Shown one piece after another: positions 17,053-24,730 of a stretch of DNA of 64,000 nt. The first letter of the stretch is position 1, and every line of letters begins with the position of its first letter. The stretch spans positions 992,001 to 1,056,000 of the forward strand of contig JIBW01000002.1 in the NCBI GenBank assembly GCA_012970285.1, read 5' to 3'. The notes beneath the pieces are model-generated. The model was not told the DNA's origin. It searched no databases and worked only from the letters and a program-made list of their open reading frames with translations. Made by a program: the position numbers and the translations under genes. The stretch comes from Bacillaceae bacterium JMAK1 (lineage in GTDB: Bacteria; Bacillota; Bacilli; Bacillales; Marinococcaceae).

Positions 17053-17589
17053 TTACATCGAACCAAACACAAGAACTACGAAAAAGATTGCTGCAAGTAA
17101 TCCACAAACATCGGCTAGTAAACCAACCTTTAACGCATCACCAATTTTCTTTATACCGACTGCACCAAAGTAGACCGTAATCACATAGAGTGTCGTATCC
17201 GTACTTCCTTGCATCGTAGAGGCCATTCGACCGATTAAAGAATCCGGTCCGTGAACAGCGATAAGATCACTCATAATCCCGAGTGCGCCTGTTCCAGATA
17301 ACGGTCTCATAATCGCGAGTGGTACGATATCTGGTGGGACACCAACTATGGCAAGAAGGGGAGCAATACCTGCTAATATGAAATCAAGCGCCCCTGATGC
17401 TCTAAAAATTGATATGGCAACGAGCATCGCAACGAGTGGGGGGATGATCCCAATTGCAAGCTGAAAGCCGTCTTTGGCACCATCAACAAATGTTTCATAA
17501 GCGGGAACTTTTTTATAAATCGCTGTTGCTAAAATAACGAACAACAATAGGGGAATTAAATACATAGAAACCGTAGAAAGAATAACCAT
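17053..17589 (-). CDS. spmB: Spore maturation protein B
   Basis: A 178-residue membrane protein needed with SpmA for normal spore-core dehydration. It has the nucleoside-transporter-gate-like pattern, with segments PLLLFVILATAIY, IGIIPPLVAMLVAIS and a conserved RPLSGTGALGI region, then STMQGSTDTTLYV. It is placed directly after spmA with no gap (start ATG 17589 against spmA stop 17590). The dacB-spmA-spmB order is the same as in B. subtilis. Confidence 0.94.
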   Translation of the reverse strand: MVILSTVSMYLIPLLLFVILATAIYKKVPAYETFVDGAKDGFQLAIGIIPPLVAMLVAISIFRASGALDFILAGIAPLLAIVGVPPDIVPLAIMRPLSGTGALGIMSDLIAVHGPDSLIGRMASTMQGSTDTTLYVITVYFGAVGIKKIGDALKVGLLADVCGLLAAIFFVVLVFGSM

Positions 17590-18186
17590 TTATCTCACCT
17601 TTTTTCGTCTCGTTCGACGCCAATGGAAATAACGATCAATGAGTATTGCACTCGTAGCACCGACAATCGTTGCAGCAATTGTCGTGCCGATAATCTCGCC
17701 AGGGTTCTGAGAATTATATGTCATTCGAATGGCAATAACCGTTGTTGGAATGAGCGTAATACTTGCTGTATTAATCGCTAAAAACGTAATCATTGAACGG
17801 CTCGCTTCGTCTTTCCCACCGTTTAGCACTTTTAACTGTTCCATCGCTTTGATACCCATCGGAGTTGCTGCATTTCCTAAACCAAAGAAGTTAGCAGTCA
17901 TATTCGATAAAATATAGCCCATTGCTGGATGATCTTTTGGCACTTCTGGGAACAGCTTGCCAATCACAGGCGCGAGAAACTTCGACAACGCCTTTAATAA
18001 ACCTCCTTCTTGCGCAATCTTCATCATGCCAAGCCAAAAAACTAACACGCTGATCAGACCAAAACTTAACGTAACGGCTTGTTCGGCTCCTTCAAAAATC
18101 GCAGCATTGACTTCATCCATCCGATTGTTAATCACTGCAAATATTAAACCGATGATTAGCATGGTCATCCAAATCCAATTAATCAT
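17590..18186 (-). CDS. spmA: Spore maturation protein A
   Basis: A 198-residue membrane protein of the nucleoside-recognition (Gate) family; it works with SpmB in spore-core dehydration. Recognisable parts are the opening MINWIWMTMLIIGLIFAVINN, the conserved NMTANFFGLGNAATPMGI stretch, and a basic C-terminus. It begins four bases after the dacB stop, so all three genes are one transcript, likely controlled by the sigma-E-like promoter before dacB. Confidence 0.94.
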   Translation of the reverse strand: MINWIWMTMLIIGLIFAVINNRMDEVNAAIFEGAEQAVTLSFGLISVLVFWLGMMKIAQEGGLLKALSKFLAPVIGKLFPEVPKDHPAMGYILSNMTANFFGLGNAATPMGIKAMEQLKVLNGGKDEASRSMITFLAINTASITLIPTTVIAIRMTYNSQNPGEIIGTTIAATIVGATSAILIDRYFHWRRTRRKKVR

Positions 18187-18190
18187 CGTT

Positions 18191-19312
18191 TCACCTCATC
18201 CATTGCTCAAATTGTTGCTTAATACGAGACCAAAATGACGGCGTTTCCTCGACATTCCCTTCCATTTTGAATACAGGCAATGACGTGATCGTCTGGTTGT
18301 CTAACATAAACTGCAAACTGCCTACTCGCTCATCGTCTTCTTCAGTTAACACCACTTTTGGAACGACTCGTTTTTCTTCATCTTCTTTTAACGGATAACG
18401 CACACTCTCTCTCACGTACAACCCTGATAAATCTTCTTGTACTTCGCTTCTCGTAAGTTCACCTTCATTAACAAGGGTCGTCATTTCGTAATCACTAAAC
18501 CCATATTCAAACATCCGCACATGGTCGTCCCAATCAGACGGTGCATTGAGCGTGACTGCAATCAATTCCATGCCGTCTTTTTCAGCAGAAGAGACGAGTG
18601 TACGCTTTGCTCTTTTCGTAAAGCCTGTCTTTCCACCTGTGCTGTACTCGTACCGCTCAGTAAGCAGTCGGTTTTTGTTTTTCCATACTCGATCCCACGA
18701 CTCGTTTTCATTCGGTGCTTTATGGATCTTCGTTCCTGAAATTTCTCGAAACTTCTCGTACTTCATTGCTTCTTGCATAATCACTGCCATGTCTTTTGCG
18801 CTTGAAAAATGCTCTTCATGGTCATCAAGTCCGTGTGGATTTGCAAACACCGTCTTTTCTAAACCAAGTTCATGAACTTTCTCATTCATCAAGTAAACAA
18901 ATCCATCAATACTGCCACCGACATGTTCAGCAATTGCTACAGCACTGTCATTACCAGAGCGAAGCATTAATCCGAAAACCAGATCTTCTAGTGTCACTTT
19001 TTCACCTGCACGTAAGTACAAAGAAGACCCTTCTGTTCCTTCCGCATTACTTGAGATGGTGACTTTATCATCCAAATCCCCTTGTTCAATTGCAATTAAC
19101 GCCGTCATAATTTTCGTAATGCTCGCAATCCGCAAACTTGTATCCGCGTTTTTCTCATACATCACTCGACCACTATCGACCTCGATTAACACTGCCGCTT
19201 CCCCCGAAACAGAAAACGGCGCTTCACTTGCCGGTGTTTCAGCCTGTCCCGTCCATGGATGTATGATGAATAATAGTGCAACTACTAAACATCCAATTGC
19301 TCGCCTTTTCAT
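18191..19312 (-). CDS. dacB: D-alanyl-D-alanine carboxypeptidase DacB (PBP5*)
   Basis: A penicillin-binding carboxypeptidase acting on spore cortex peptidoglycan in the mother cell. After a signal peptide (MKRRAIGCLVVALLFIIHPW...AQAE-like cleavage region) it shows the SxxK box SITK (ASITKIM), SGN (RSGNDSAVA) and KTG (GGKTGFTKR). The C-terminus is an amphipathic helix (FWSRIKQQFEQWMR) for membrane attachment. Start at the ATG 19312 behind AGGAGG, eight codons inside the longest frame. It heads dacB-spmA-spmB. Confidence 0.92.
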   Translation of the reverse strand: MKRRAIGCLVVALLFIIHPWTGQAETPASEAPFSVSGEAAVLIEVDSGRVMYEKNADTSLRIASITKIMTALIAIEQGDLDDKVTISSNAEGTEGSSLYLRAGEKVTLEDLVFGLMLRSGNDSAVAIAEHVGGSIDGFVYLMNEKVHELGLEKTVFANPHGLDDHEEHFSSAKDMAVIMQEAMKYEKFREISGTKIHKAPNENESWDRVWKNKNRLLTERYEYSTGGKTGFTKRAKRTLVSSAEKDGMELIAVTLNAPSDWDDHVRMFEYGFSDYEMTTLVNEGELTRSEVQEDLSGLYVRESVRYPLKEDEEKRVVPKVVLTEEDDERVGSLQFMLDNQTITSLPVFKMEGNVEETPSFWSRIKQQFEQWMR

Positions 19313-19344
19313 CCCTTTTCCCTCCTGCCACCACACGTTACCTC

Positions 19345-19373
19345 AATCTATGTGATAGTTGGACAAAGTATGA
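19345..19373 (-). promoter_or_regulatory. Sigma-E-like promoter upstream of dacB
   Basis: On the minus strand, TCATACT (19367-19373) matches the sigma-E -35 consensus KMATATT at six of seven positions, with a 14-bp spacer and CATAGATT (19345-19352) for the -10 CATACANT at seven of eight. It lies 33 bp before the dacB start, and dacB-spmAB of B. subtilis is a sigma-E operon. Confidence 0.6.
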
Positions 19374-19433
19374 TTACAGAATGAAACGAGTGATCCGAGG
19401 CACACTGTATAAAAAAGAAAGGTTTATCAAGAA

Positions 19434-20120
19434 ATGGAAAACTTACTTGCAGATTTTGCAGTCGTCTCAGGAAGAATTGTAACGATCATCCCATTGCTGC
19501 TCGTCTGTACGTTGTTTATGGGAAAACGTTCCGTCGGTGAATTGCCTGTGTTTGATTACTTGATTATGATTACACTGGCTTCAGTGACTGGTGCCGATAT
19601 TGCTGATCCGACGGTCCCACATATACATACTGCTTATGCAATTGTAGCGATTGCATTTTTCCAACGGTTTTGGACTTATTTGACGTTGCGTTATAAAACG
19701 TTCAGTAAACGGGTCAATTTCGCACCGACAATCGTGATGGAACATGGTCAATTCATTCCGAAAAACATCCGACATATCCATTATACGCTCGACAATATTA
19801 TCGGGATGCTACGGGAGAAAGATGTATTTCATCACGATTCAATCCACTATGCAATTATTGAAGCAAACGGGCGCTTAAGTATCTTAAAAAACGAAAATGG
19901 ACAACCAGAACGGTTGTCCTATCCTTTAATCGTCGACGGTGAAATCGATCAGAGTACGACGAAAAAGTTTCATATTGATGAGCTTCAACTGATGACGATG
20001 CTAAAAAAACAAAATGTCCGTTCATTAAAAGATATCTTCTATGCCGATGTGGACCACTATGGTCGGTTAACGGTCACGAAACAAAACGGTGAGTTAACGT
20101 TACATACGTTTGATCATTAG
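19434..20120 (+). CDS. YetF-like DUF421 membrane protein
   Basis: A 228-residue protein with three N-terminal membrane segments (about 10-28, 38-55, 63-80) and a cytoplasmic DUF421 domain ([29 protein letters not shown]). The domain and topology match the YetF/YrbG family. It runs convergently into spoVAEb, overlapping it by 4 bp. In spoVA2-type clusters a DUF421 protein accompanies the spoVAC-AD-AEb genes, which fits this location. The ribosome site is modest (GAAAGG, 12 nt away). Biochemical role unknown. Confidence 0.85.
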   Translation: MENLLADFAVVSGRIVTIIPLLLVCTLFMGKRSVGELPVFDYLIMITLASVTGADIADPTVPHIHTAYAIVAIAFFQRFWTYLTLRYKTFSKRVNFAPTIVMEHGQFIPKNIRHIHYTLDNIIGMLREKDVFHHDSIHYAIIEANGRLSILKNENGQPERLSYPLIVDGEIDQSTTKKFHIDELQLMTMLKKQNVRSLKDIFYADVDHYGRLTVTKQNGELTLHTFDH

Positions 20121-20467
20121 CCTTTCGGCTTAAATACGAGTGCTGCCAGGAATGAGAAGATAATCGCAGCTGATATACCCGCACTCGTAATTTGAAAGAT
20201 CCCTGTAATCACACCAATTAACCCTGTACGGTCTGCTTCTGCAAGCGCCCCGTGTACGAGTTGATTCCCAAAGCTTGTTATCGGTACGGTTGCTCCCGCT
20301 CCAGCAAAATCAATCAAACGTTCATAAAGTCCAAGTCCATCGAGTACTGCTCCGACAACAACAAGTGTTGCCATCGTATGTGCAGGTGTTAACTTTAAAC
20401 CGTCCATCATGAGCTGTCCGACTACACAAATGAGACCACCAACAATAAATGCCCATAGAAAAATCAT
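20117..20467 (-). CDS. spoVAEB: Stage V sporulation protein AEb
   Basis: A 116-residue membrane protein with three or four segments, a component of the SpoVA channel for dipicolinic acid in the spore inner membrane. It shares with SpoVAC the pattern FVGGxICVxGQ (here [16 protein letters not shown]) and [13 protein letters not shown]. The start follows AAAGGGGCG. It is last in the cluster of lipoprotein, spoVAC and spoVAD, and its stop overlaps the convergent YetF-like gene. Confidence 0.93.
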   Translation of the reverse strand: MIFLWAFIVGGLICVVGQLMMDGLKLTPAHTMATLVVVGAVLDGLGLYERLIDFAGAGATVPITSFGNQLVHGALAEADRTGLIGVITGIFQITSAGISAAIIFSFLAALVFKPKG

Positions 20468-20470
20468 CGC

Positions 20471-21478
20471 TTACGCCCCTTTCCTTTCAATCACAACAGC
20501 ATGAGCAATACATGGGATCGACTCTTTTTGTTGAAACGTTAACGGTGAAAGAAGGGCTCCAGTTGCACAAACGAGTATTTTTTTGTATTTCCCTTGTTGC
20601 ATTTCATGAAGGATTTTACTAAAGACGACTGCTGCTGAACAACCGGTTCCGCTTGCGCCGGCCATCGCTTCTGGTTCATCGTCATAAATCATTAAACCAC
20701 AATCTTGGAATTTCCCTTCCGGTAAAGTCACTCCTTTTTGTCGGAACCATTCAAGTGCGATCGAACGCCCAACTTGTCCTAAATCACCGGTTAAAATTAA
20801 ATCATAGTCTTCTTCAGACGTTTGGAAGTCTTTAAAGTGTGTCAGAATCGTATCCACTGCCGCAGGAGCCATAGCGGCCCCCATATTAAACGGGTCTTTA
20901 ATGCCGTTATCAATCACTTTTCCAATCGTAGATTTCGTCACATGAATGTTTGATCCAGTAGGCGCAACGAGTGCTGCACCACCTGCTGTTACCGTTCGTT
21001 GTGCGGTAGGTGGTCGCTGGGAGCCATACTCAATCGGATAGCGGAATTGTTTTTCAATCGCTGCATAATGGCTAGCTGTCCCCGCCAAAACGTACGGTGC
21101 CCCTTGTTCCACGACCATTGCAGCAAGCGATAAGGCTTCCATTGAGGTAGAACATGCACCAAATAACCCGAAAAATGGAATACCAAGCGTTCTTGAAGCA
21201 AAGCTTGTTCCTGTAATTTGATTAATTAGGTCACCACCAAATAAAAAGGCGACATCTTCTGGGGTAATGTTTGCTTTCGTTAGCGTTTCTGTACACGCTT
21301 CTTCCATTAATTTCTTCTGAGCTTTTTCAAAGGAATCTTCGTTGATCCATAGATCATCATACATTTTATCGAAATGGTCCTTGAGCGGTCCTTTCGCTTC
21401 GGTCGGACCGACAACAACCCCAGATGAAACGATGCACGGCTCACTTTCGTAACGAAAACTCTGTTTGCTAATGTACAT
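20471..21478 (-). CDS. spoVAD: Stage V sporulation protein AD
   Basis: A 335-residue thiolase-fold protein that binds dipicolinic acid in the SpoVA complex. Recognisable segments are the thiolase-like GACSTSMEALSLAA (Cys near the usual thiolase position), FLFGGDLINQITGTSFA, TGDLGQVG, and GASGTGCSAAV. The start codon overlaps the spoVAC stop (TAATG); the longer frame begins five codons earlier. It lies in order between spoVAC and spoVAEb. Confidence 0.94.
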   Translation of the reverse strand: MYISKQSFRYESEPCIVSSGVVVGPTEAKGPLKDHFDKMYDDLWINEDSFEKAQKKLMEEACTETLTKANITPEDVAFLFGGDLINQITGTSFASRTLGIPFFGLFGACSTSMEALSLAAMVVEQGAPYVLAGTASHYAAIEKQFRYPIEYGSQRPPTAQRTVTAGGAALVAPTGSNIHVTKSTIGKVIDNGIKDPFNMGAAMAPAAVDTILTHFKDFQTSEEDYDLILTGDLGQVGRSIALEWFRQKGVTLPEGKFQDCGLMIYDDEPEAMAGASGTGCSAAVVFSKILHEMQQGKYKKILVCATGALLSPLTFQQKESIPCIAHAVVIERKGA

Positions 21479-21954
21479 TACATCGCCCCCCATTGCCCTG
21501 TAGCGATTGTGTAAATAATCCCGATTATAAATGCTGCAACCGTACCGAATACGATTACAGATCCTGCTAGCTTAAACATGTTACCGCCTACTCCAAGCAC
21601 AAAGCCTTCTGTTTTGTACTCAATTGCCGTTGATGCCATTGAATTTGCAAAGCCTGTTACAGGTACAGCCGTACCTGCCCCAGAAAACTGTGAGAATTTA
21701 TCATAAACGCCAAAGCCTGTGAGTAGTACCGAAATGAAAATTAACGTTGCAACCGTCGGTGCCCCTACCGTAGCTTCATTGAAATGGAAAAAATGCATGT
21801 AGAATGTGCTAATGCACTGACCAATTACACAGATGAACCCCCCAACAAAGAAAGCTTTTACACAGTTCATGAGCATTGGTCGTTTCGGTTCGATTCGACT
21901 GGCTACTTTTTGGTAGGCTTCTTTTTCCATTTGATCGCCATTTTCTTGACTCAT
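21478..21954 (-). CDS. spoVAC: Stage V sporulation protein AC
   Basis: A 158-residue membrane protein that acts as the mechanosensitive channel-like part of SpoVA for dipicolinic acid movement. It has a short charged N-terminus, then FFVGGFICVIGQ, a second segment (LIFISVLLTGFGVY), the GAGTAVPVTGFANSM stretch and a final segment. The C-terminus overlaps spoVAD by one base. It follows the YhcN-like lipoprotein gene after 10 nt in the same transcript. Confidence 0.93.
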   Translation of the reverse strand: MSQENGDQMEKEAYQKVASRIEPKRPMLMNCVKAFFVGGFICVIGQCISTFYMHFFHFNEATVGAPTVATLIFISVLLTGFGVYDKFSQFSGAGTAVPVTGFANSMASTAIEYKTEGFVLGVGGNMFKLAGSVIVFGTVAAFIIGIIYTIATGQWGAM

Positions 21955-21964
21955 ACGTTTCCTC

Positions 21965-22477
21965 CTATAACGGTTTCATATACTCTTGAATTTCCAACAA
22001 ACGTTCATGAGTTTCATAGCCGTCAATTTTTTTCTCATCAACTTCCTTTTCTAACTTTTTTAATTCCTGAAACGCTTTTTGGTCGATAGAGAAGTGGAGC
22101 TCTGTAGTACTTGGTAATCGAGCGTCTAACTTTTTCTCTACACGTTCTCCAAACTCTTTTAATTCAAATCGAATGTGATGTTCTACTTGTGGAGAGATAA
22201 AAACATGGTTACCTAAAGAAACCGCGTGAACATCTGTGACGTGTTCCAACGTTTTTGTAATGCTTTTTGCTTTTTGGGCAAGCGCTTGATGCTCATGAGG
22301 TTGATCATTTGCATATGGAGAATGTTCCAATTGCACGGCATGTAACTCATCTGTATGATGCGTTGATAAATCATTCATCAATAGCTCACGGCTTTCTTCA
22401 GAACATCCTTGCAACAAGCCAATAAGTAGTAAACTAACGATAAACAAAGATCGAAAGTGATTCACGAACGTATTCAC
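21965..22477 (-). CDS. YhcN/YlaJ-type sporulation lipoprotein
   Basis: A 170-residue protein with a signal peptide ending in a lipobox (LLQGC, Cys25), so it is probably attached to the inner spore or forespore membrane. The rest is a small domain of the YhcN/YlaJ type: KAKSITKTLEHVTDVHAVSLG and VEKKLDARLP resemble the conserved strand-helix of that family, followed by a charged helical tail. It heads the cluster with spoVAC, spoVAD and spoVAEb, the arrangement of spoVA2-type operons. Exact subfamily is inferred. Confidence 0.75.
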   Translation of the reverse strand: MNTFVNHFRSLFIVSLLLIGLLQGCSEESRELLMNDLSTHHTDELHAVQLEHSPYANDQPHEHQALAQKAKSITKTLEHVTDVHAVSLGNHVFISPQVEHHIRFELKEFGERVEKKLDARLPSTTELHFSIDQKAFQELKKLEKEVDEKKIDGYETHERLLEIQEYMKPL

Positions 22478-22496
22478 CTACTTTCTTGATTGATTT

Positions 22497-22525
22497 TATT
22501 ATTTGCCGAAGAACAAGGCTCATAC
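22497..22525 (-). promoter_or_regulatory. Sigma-G-like promoter for the lipoprotein-spoVAC operon
   Basis: Minus-strand GTATG (22521-22525) fits the -35 pattern GHATR, 17-bp spacer, AATAATA (22497-22503) differs from CATNHTA at one position. It sits just upstream of the operon; forespore control would fit spoVA genes. Confidence 0.45.
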
Positions 22526-22547
22526 GTGTAAATACTTTCCTAAAACA

Positions 22548-22572
22548 GAAAAAAACCAGCCAATATGGCTGG
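22548..22572 (-). terminator. Intrinsic terminator (first of a tandem pair)
   Basis: Stem CCAGCCA/TGGCTGG with a seven-T run on the minus strand. It is 145 bp beyond the scpB terminator and upstream of the lipoprotein promoter, so which transcript it ends is unclear. Confidence 0.75.
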
Positions 22573-22716
22573 AAGAATTGTTTGCAAATGATTGTATAAA
22601 TTACTTGAGGTCACTCTATAACGATTGTTCATGTGGAATTAAGAAAAATTAGCCCGATTCCAACATAAACGTTGCTATGAAAGGTTTTTAACGCATATTA
22701 AAGATTAGATCACTAC

Positions 22717-22744
22717 AAAAAAACCCTAGTTCAAAGAACTAGAG
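22717..22744 (-). terminator. Intrinsic terminator after scpB
   Basis: Stem CTAGTTC/GAACTAG (22726-22732, 22736-22742) followed on the minus strand by a T-run; 10 nt after the scpB stop. Confidence 0.8.
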
Positions 22745-22754
22745 CCTTCTCGTT

Positions 22755-23336
22755 TCATTCATCATCGCCTTGCAGATCTTTATAATTGCTTAAAAACAAA
22801 TCCATTTGTTCTACTTCTTGCTCTTTGTCTTCCTCAATACTCGGTAAGTGCTGTAAGGATTCTAATTCAAAAACATCAAGAAATCGTTCCGTTGTTACGT
22901 AGAGGATGGCGCGGCCTACACCTTTTGCTCTGCCTGATTCCTCAACTAACCCTTTGCTGACAAGCGTACTTAATGCTCGGTCTGCATTCACACCACGAAT
23001 TTCTTCAACATCACTCCGGGTCACAGGTTGACGATAAGCGACAATTGCAAGTGACTCTAAAGCCGCTTGTGACAACGTTGAGCGTTCAGGTGGTTTTGCA
23101 TATCGTTCTATGTATGATGCATATTTCGGTCTCGTCGTTAACGTGTAGACGCTCCCAAACTTCATCAGCTGTAGTGTGTACCCTTTTTCTTCATATTCTT
23201 CTTTCAAACGCTCTAACTCACGGCTCACTTTATCTTCTTCAAGTTCTAATACAGTTGCAATTCGGGCCACATCAATGCCTTCATCACCACTTACATAAAG
23301 AAGCGTTTCAATAATACCGGTTAACTCCTCATGCAT
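22755..23336 (-). CDS. scpB: Segregation and condensation protein B
   Basis: A 193-residue partner of SMC and ScpA for chromosome compaction and segregation. It has tandem winged-helix domains; recognisable parts are IIETLLYVSGDEGI, ALESLAIVAYRQPVTRSDVEEIRG and the segment RALSTLVSKGLVEE, with an acidic C-terminal tail. The start is taken at ATG 23336 behind AAAGGA, overlapping scpA by 8 bp. It follows scpA as in B. subtilis. Confidence 0.95.
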   Translation of the reverse strand: MHEELTGIIETLLYVSGDEGIDVARIATVLELEEDKVSRELERLKEEYEEKGYTLQLMKFGSVYTLTTRPKYASYIERYAKPPERSTLSQAALESLAIVAYRQPVTRSDVEEIRGVNADRALSTLVSKGLVEESGRAKGVGRAILYVTTERFLDVFELESLQHLPSIEEDKEQEVEQMDLFLSNYKDLQGDDE

Positions 23337-24096
23337 GTACACTCATTCCTTTAGCCTGAATCCAAATATCTTCAAAATTCCCCTCTTGCTCGCAAGAAAC
23401 GTCGCCATCTTTTACGAGTTGCAATAGGGCAATAAACGTCGTTACTTGTCTGTCGATCTCTCCGATTGCAAATGCTTGTTGAAACGAAACGGGTGCGTGA
23501 TGGTCTGCTAGCACGTTCGTAATGACAGTCATTCGTTCTTCAATCGAATGCCTTTCTTGTTCTACTGTCGTATGTTTTGGTGAACGCATTCGTACCCGCT
23601 GTTTCATCTTTTGGAAAGCTTGAATTAAATCCGTTACGGTCGCATCAACATCTTCGTCCACTTCTTGAACTTCTGCATAATCTTTATACTGTTCAAGATC
23701 TGTTGGGGACTTGCTATAACGCTTTTCACGGTGCTCACTTTGCTCTTGTAGAAAGTTTGCTGCTTCTTTATATTTCCGATACAAATCGAGCTGCATCGCC
23801 AATTCTTCACGAGGATCTTCTTCTTCCCATTCTTCCCATTCCTCGTCTTCATTTGCCAGTTCAGGCGTAGGCAGCAACATTTTACTTTTTATCGCAAGTA
23901 GTGATGATGCCATAACGAGGTATTCACTGGCAACGTCTAATTCAAGCTGTTGCATCGCATGAATGTACGTCATGTATTGAGCAGTGATCTCTGCTACCGG
24001 TATGTCATAAAGATCGACTTCAGCTTGTTGCACGAGGTGCAACAACAAGTCAAGAGGTCCTTCAAAGCTTTCCAACTTTACTTGATAACGTTCCAA
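23329..24096 (-). CDS. scpA: Segregation and condensation protein A
   Basis: The kleisin subunit of the SMC-ScpAB complex, 255 residues. The N-terminus YQVKLESFEGPLDLLLHLV is the family signature and binds the SMC neck; MASSLLAIKSKMLLP and an acidic middle follow, then a C-terminal winged helix (VTFIALLQLVKDG). The start is the TTG at 24096 behind GGAGGAG, nine codons inside the longest frame. It is coupled to scpB by overlap. Confidence 0.95.
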   Translation of the reverse strand: MERYQVKLESFEGPLDLLLHLVQQAEVDLYDIPVAEITAQYMTYIHAMQQLELDVASEYLVMASSLLAIKSKMLLPTPELANEDEEWEEWEEEDPREELAMQLDLYRKYKEAANFLQEQSEHREKRYSKSPTDLEQYKDYAEVQEVDEDVDATVTDLIQAFQKMKQRVRMRSPKHTTVEQERHSIEERMTVITNVLADHHAPVSFQQAFAIGEIDRQVTTFIALLQLVKDGDVSCEQEGNFEDIWIQAKGMSVHA

Positions 24097-24171
24097 AATG
24101 ACTCCTCCACCTATTAAAATCAATGCAAGCGAGAAAAGCTCTTAGCGACCATTCGCTAAGAGCTTAAACGA

Positions 24172-24537
24172 CTACATTTCCATGTTCGCGCGATGCGATT
24201 GACAACTGTTTAGGAACGGTTCGGTCTTTTCGTTACCTATGAGACTTTTATCGAGGCGATCTTCTAATGTGCAAACCATTTGAACGCCAACACCTTCGGA
24301 GCGATATGACGGATTCACACAGACGTGTTCAAGTAAAATTGAACCGTCTTCGCGCTCAATATAGCCGGCAACACCGACAAAGTCATCGTCCTTCTTCCAT
24401 AAAAACAACTTCCAGTTATCTTCATTTTCGTATCGATTAATCGTCTCTGTCAACGTTTTTATATCTTTAAGGTCCGGCATGAAAGATAAAAGACCCATCG
24501 CGATTTTTTTAAACGATGATTTATATTTCACTAACAT
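24172..24537 (-). CDS. ribT: RibT-like GNAT acetyltransferase
   Basis: A 121-residue GNAT-fold protein. The opening MLVKYKSSFKKIAMGLLSFMP is close to that of B. subtilis RibT; LFLWKKDDDFVGVAGYIE forms the core and VNPSYRSEGVGVQM is the acetyl-CoA binding motif (RxxGxG-like). In B. subtilis ribT belongs to the riboflavin operon, next to scpA. Here the riboflavin genes are missing from the neighbourhood and ribT stands alone between scpA and lysA. Its acceptor is unknown. Confidence 0.85.
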   Translation of the reverse strand: MLVKYKSSFKKIAMGLLSFMPDLKDIKTLTETINRYENEDNWKLFLWKKDDDFVGVAGYIEREDGSILLEHVCVNPSYRSEGVGVQMVCTLEDRLDKSLIGNEKTEPFLNSCQSHRANMEM

Positions 24538-24598
24538 TTGCCTGACTCTCCCCTCTTACATAAAAAGAGATACAACTCGTTCTCGTGACACGAAAAAA

Positions 24599-24625
24599 CA
24601 AAAACATGGACGAACCATGTTTTAA
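24599..24625. terminator. Intrinsic terminator between lysA and ribT, bidirectional
   Basis: Arms AAAACATGG (24601-24609) and CCATGTTTT (24615-24623). It ends lysA on the minus strand. Confidence 0.7.
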
Positions 24626-24730
24626 AGCCACATTTCCTCACATTAACATCGTATCTTGTATCATTATACATATGCGAGACGTGATCAGCAAGTTCTCGAT
24701 CGAAAAGGGGAGATTTATACTGTGGCAGAA

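Noticed and set aside
22545-22650. Short minus-strand peptide MNNRYRVTSS... between the tandem terminators
   Set aside because: No ribosome site before the ATG, and the frame runs through the terminator stem.
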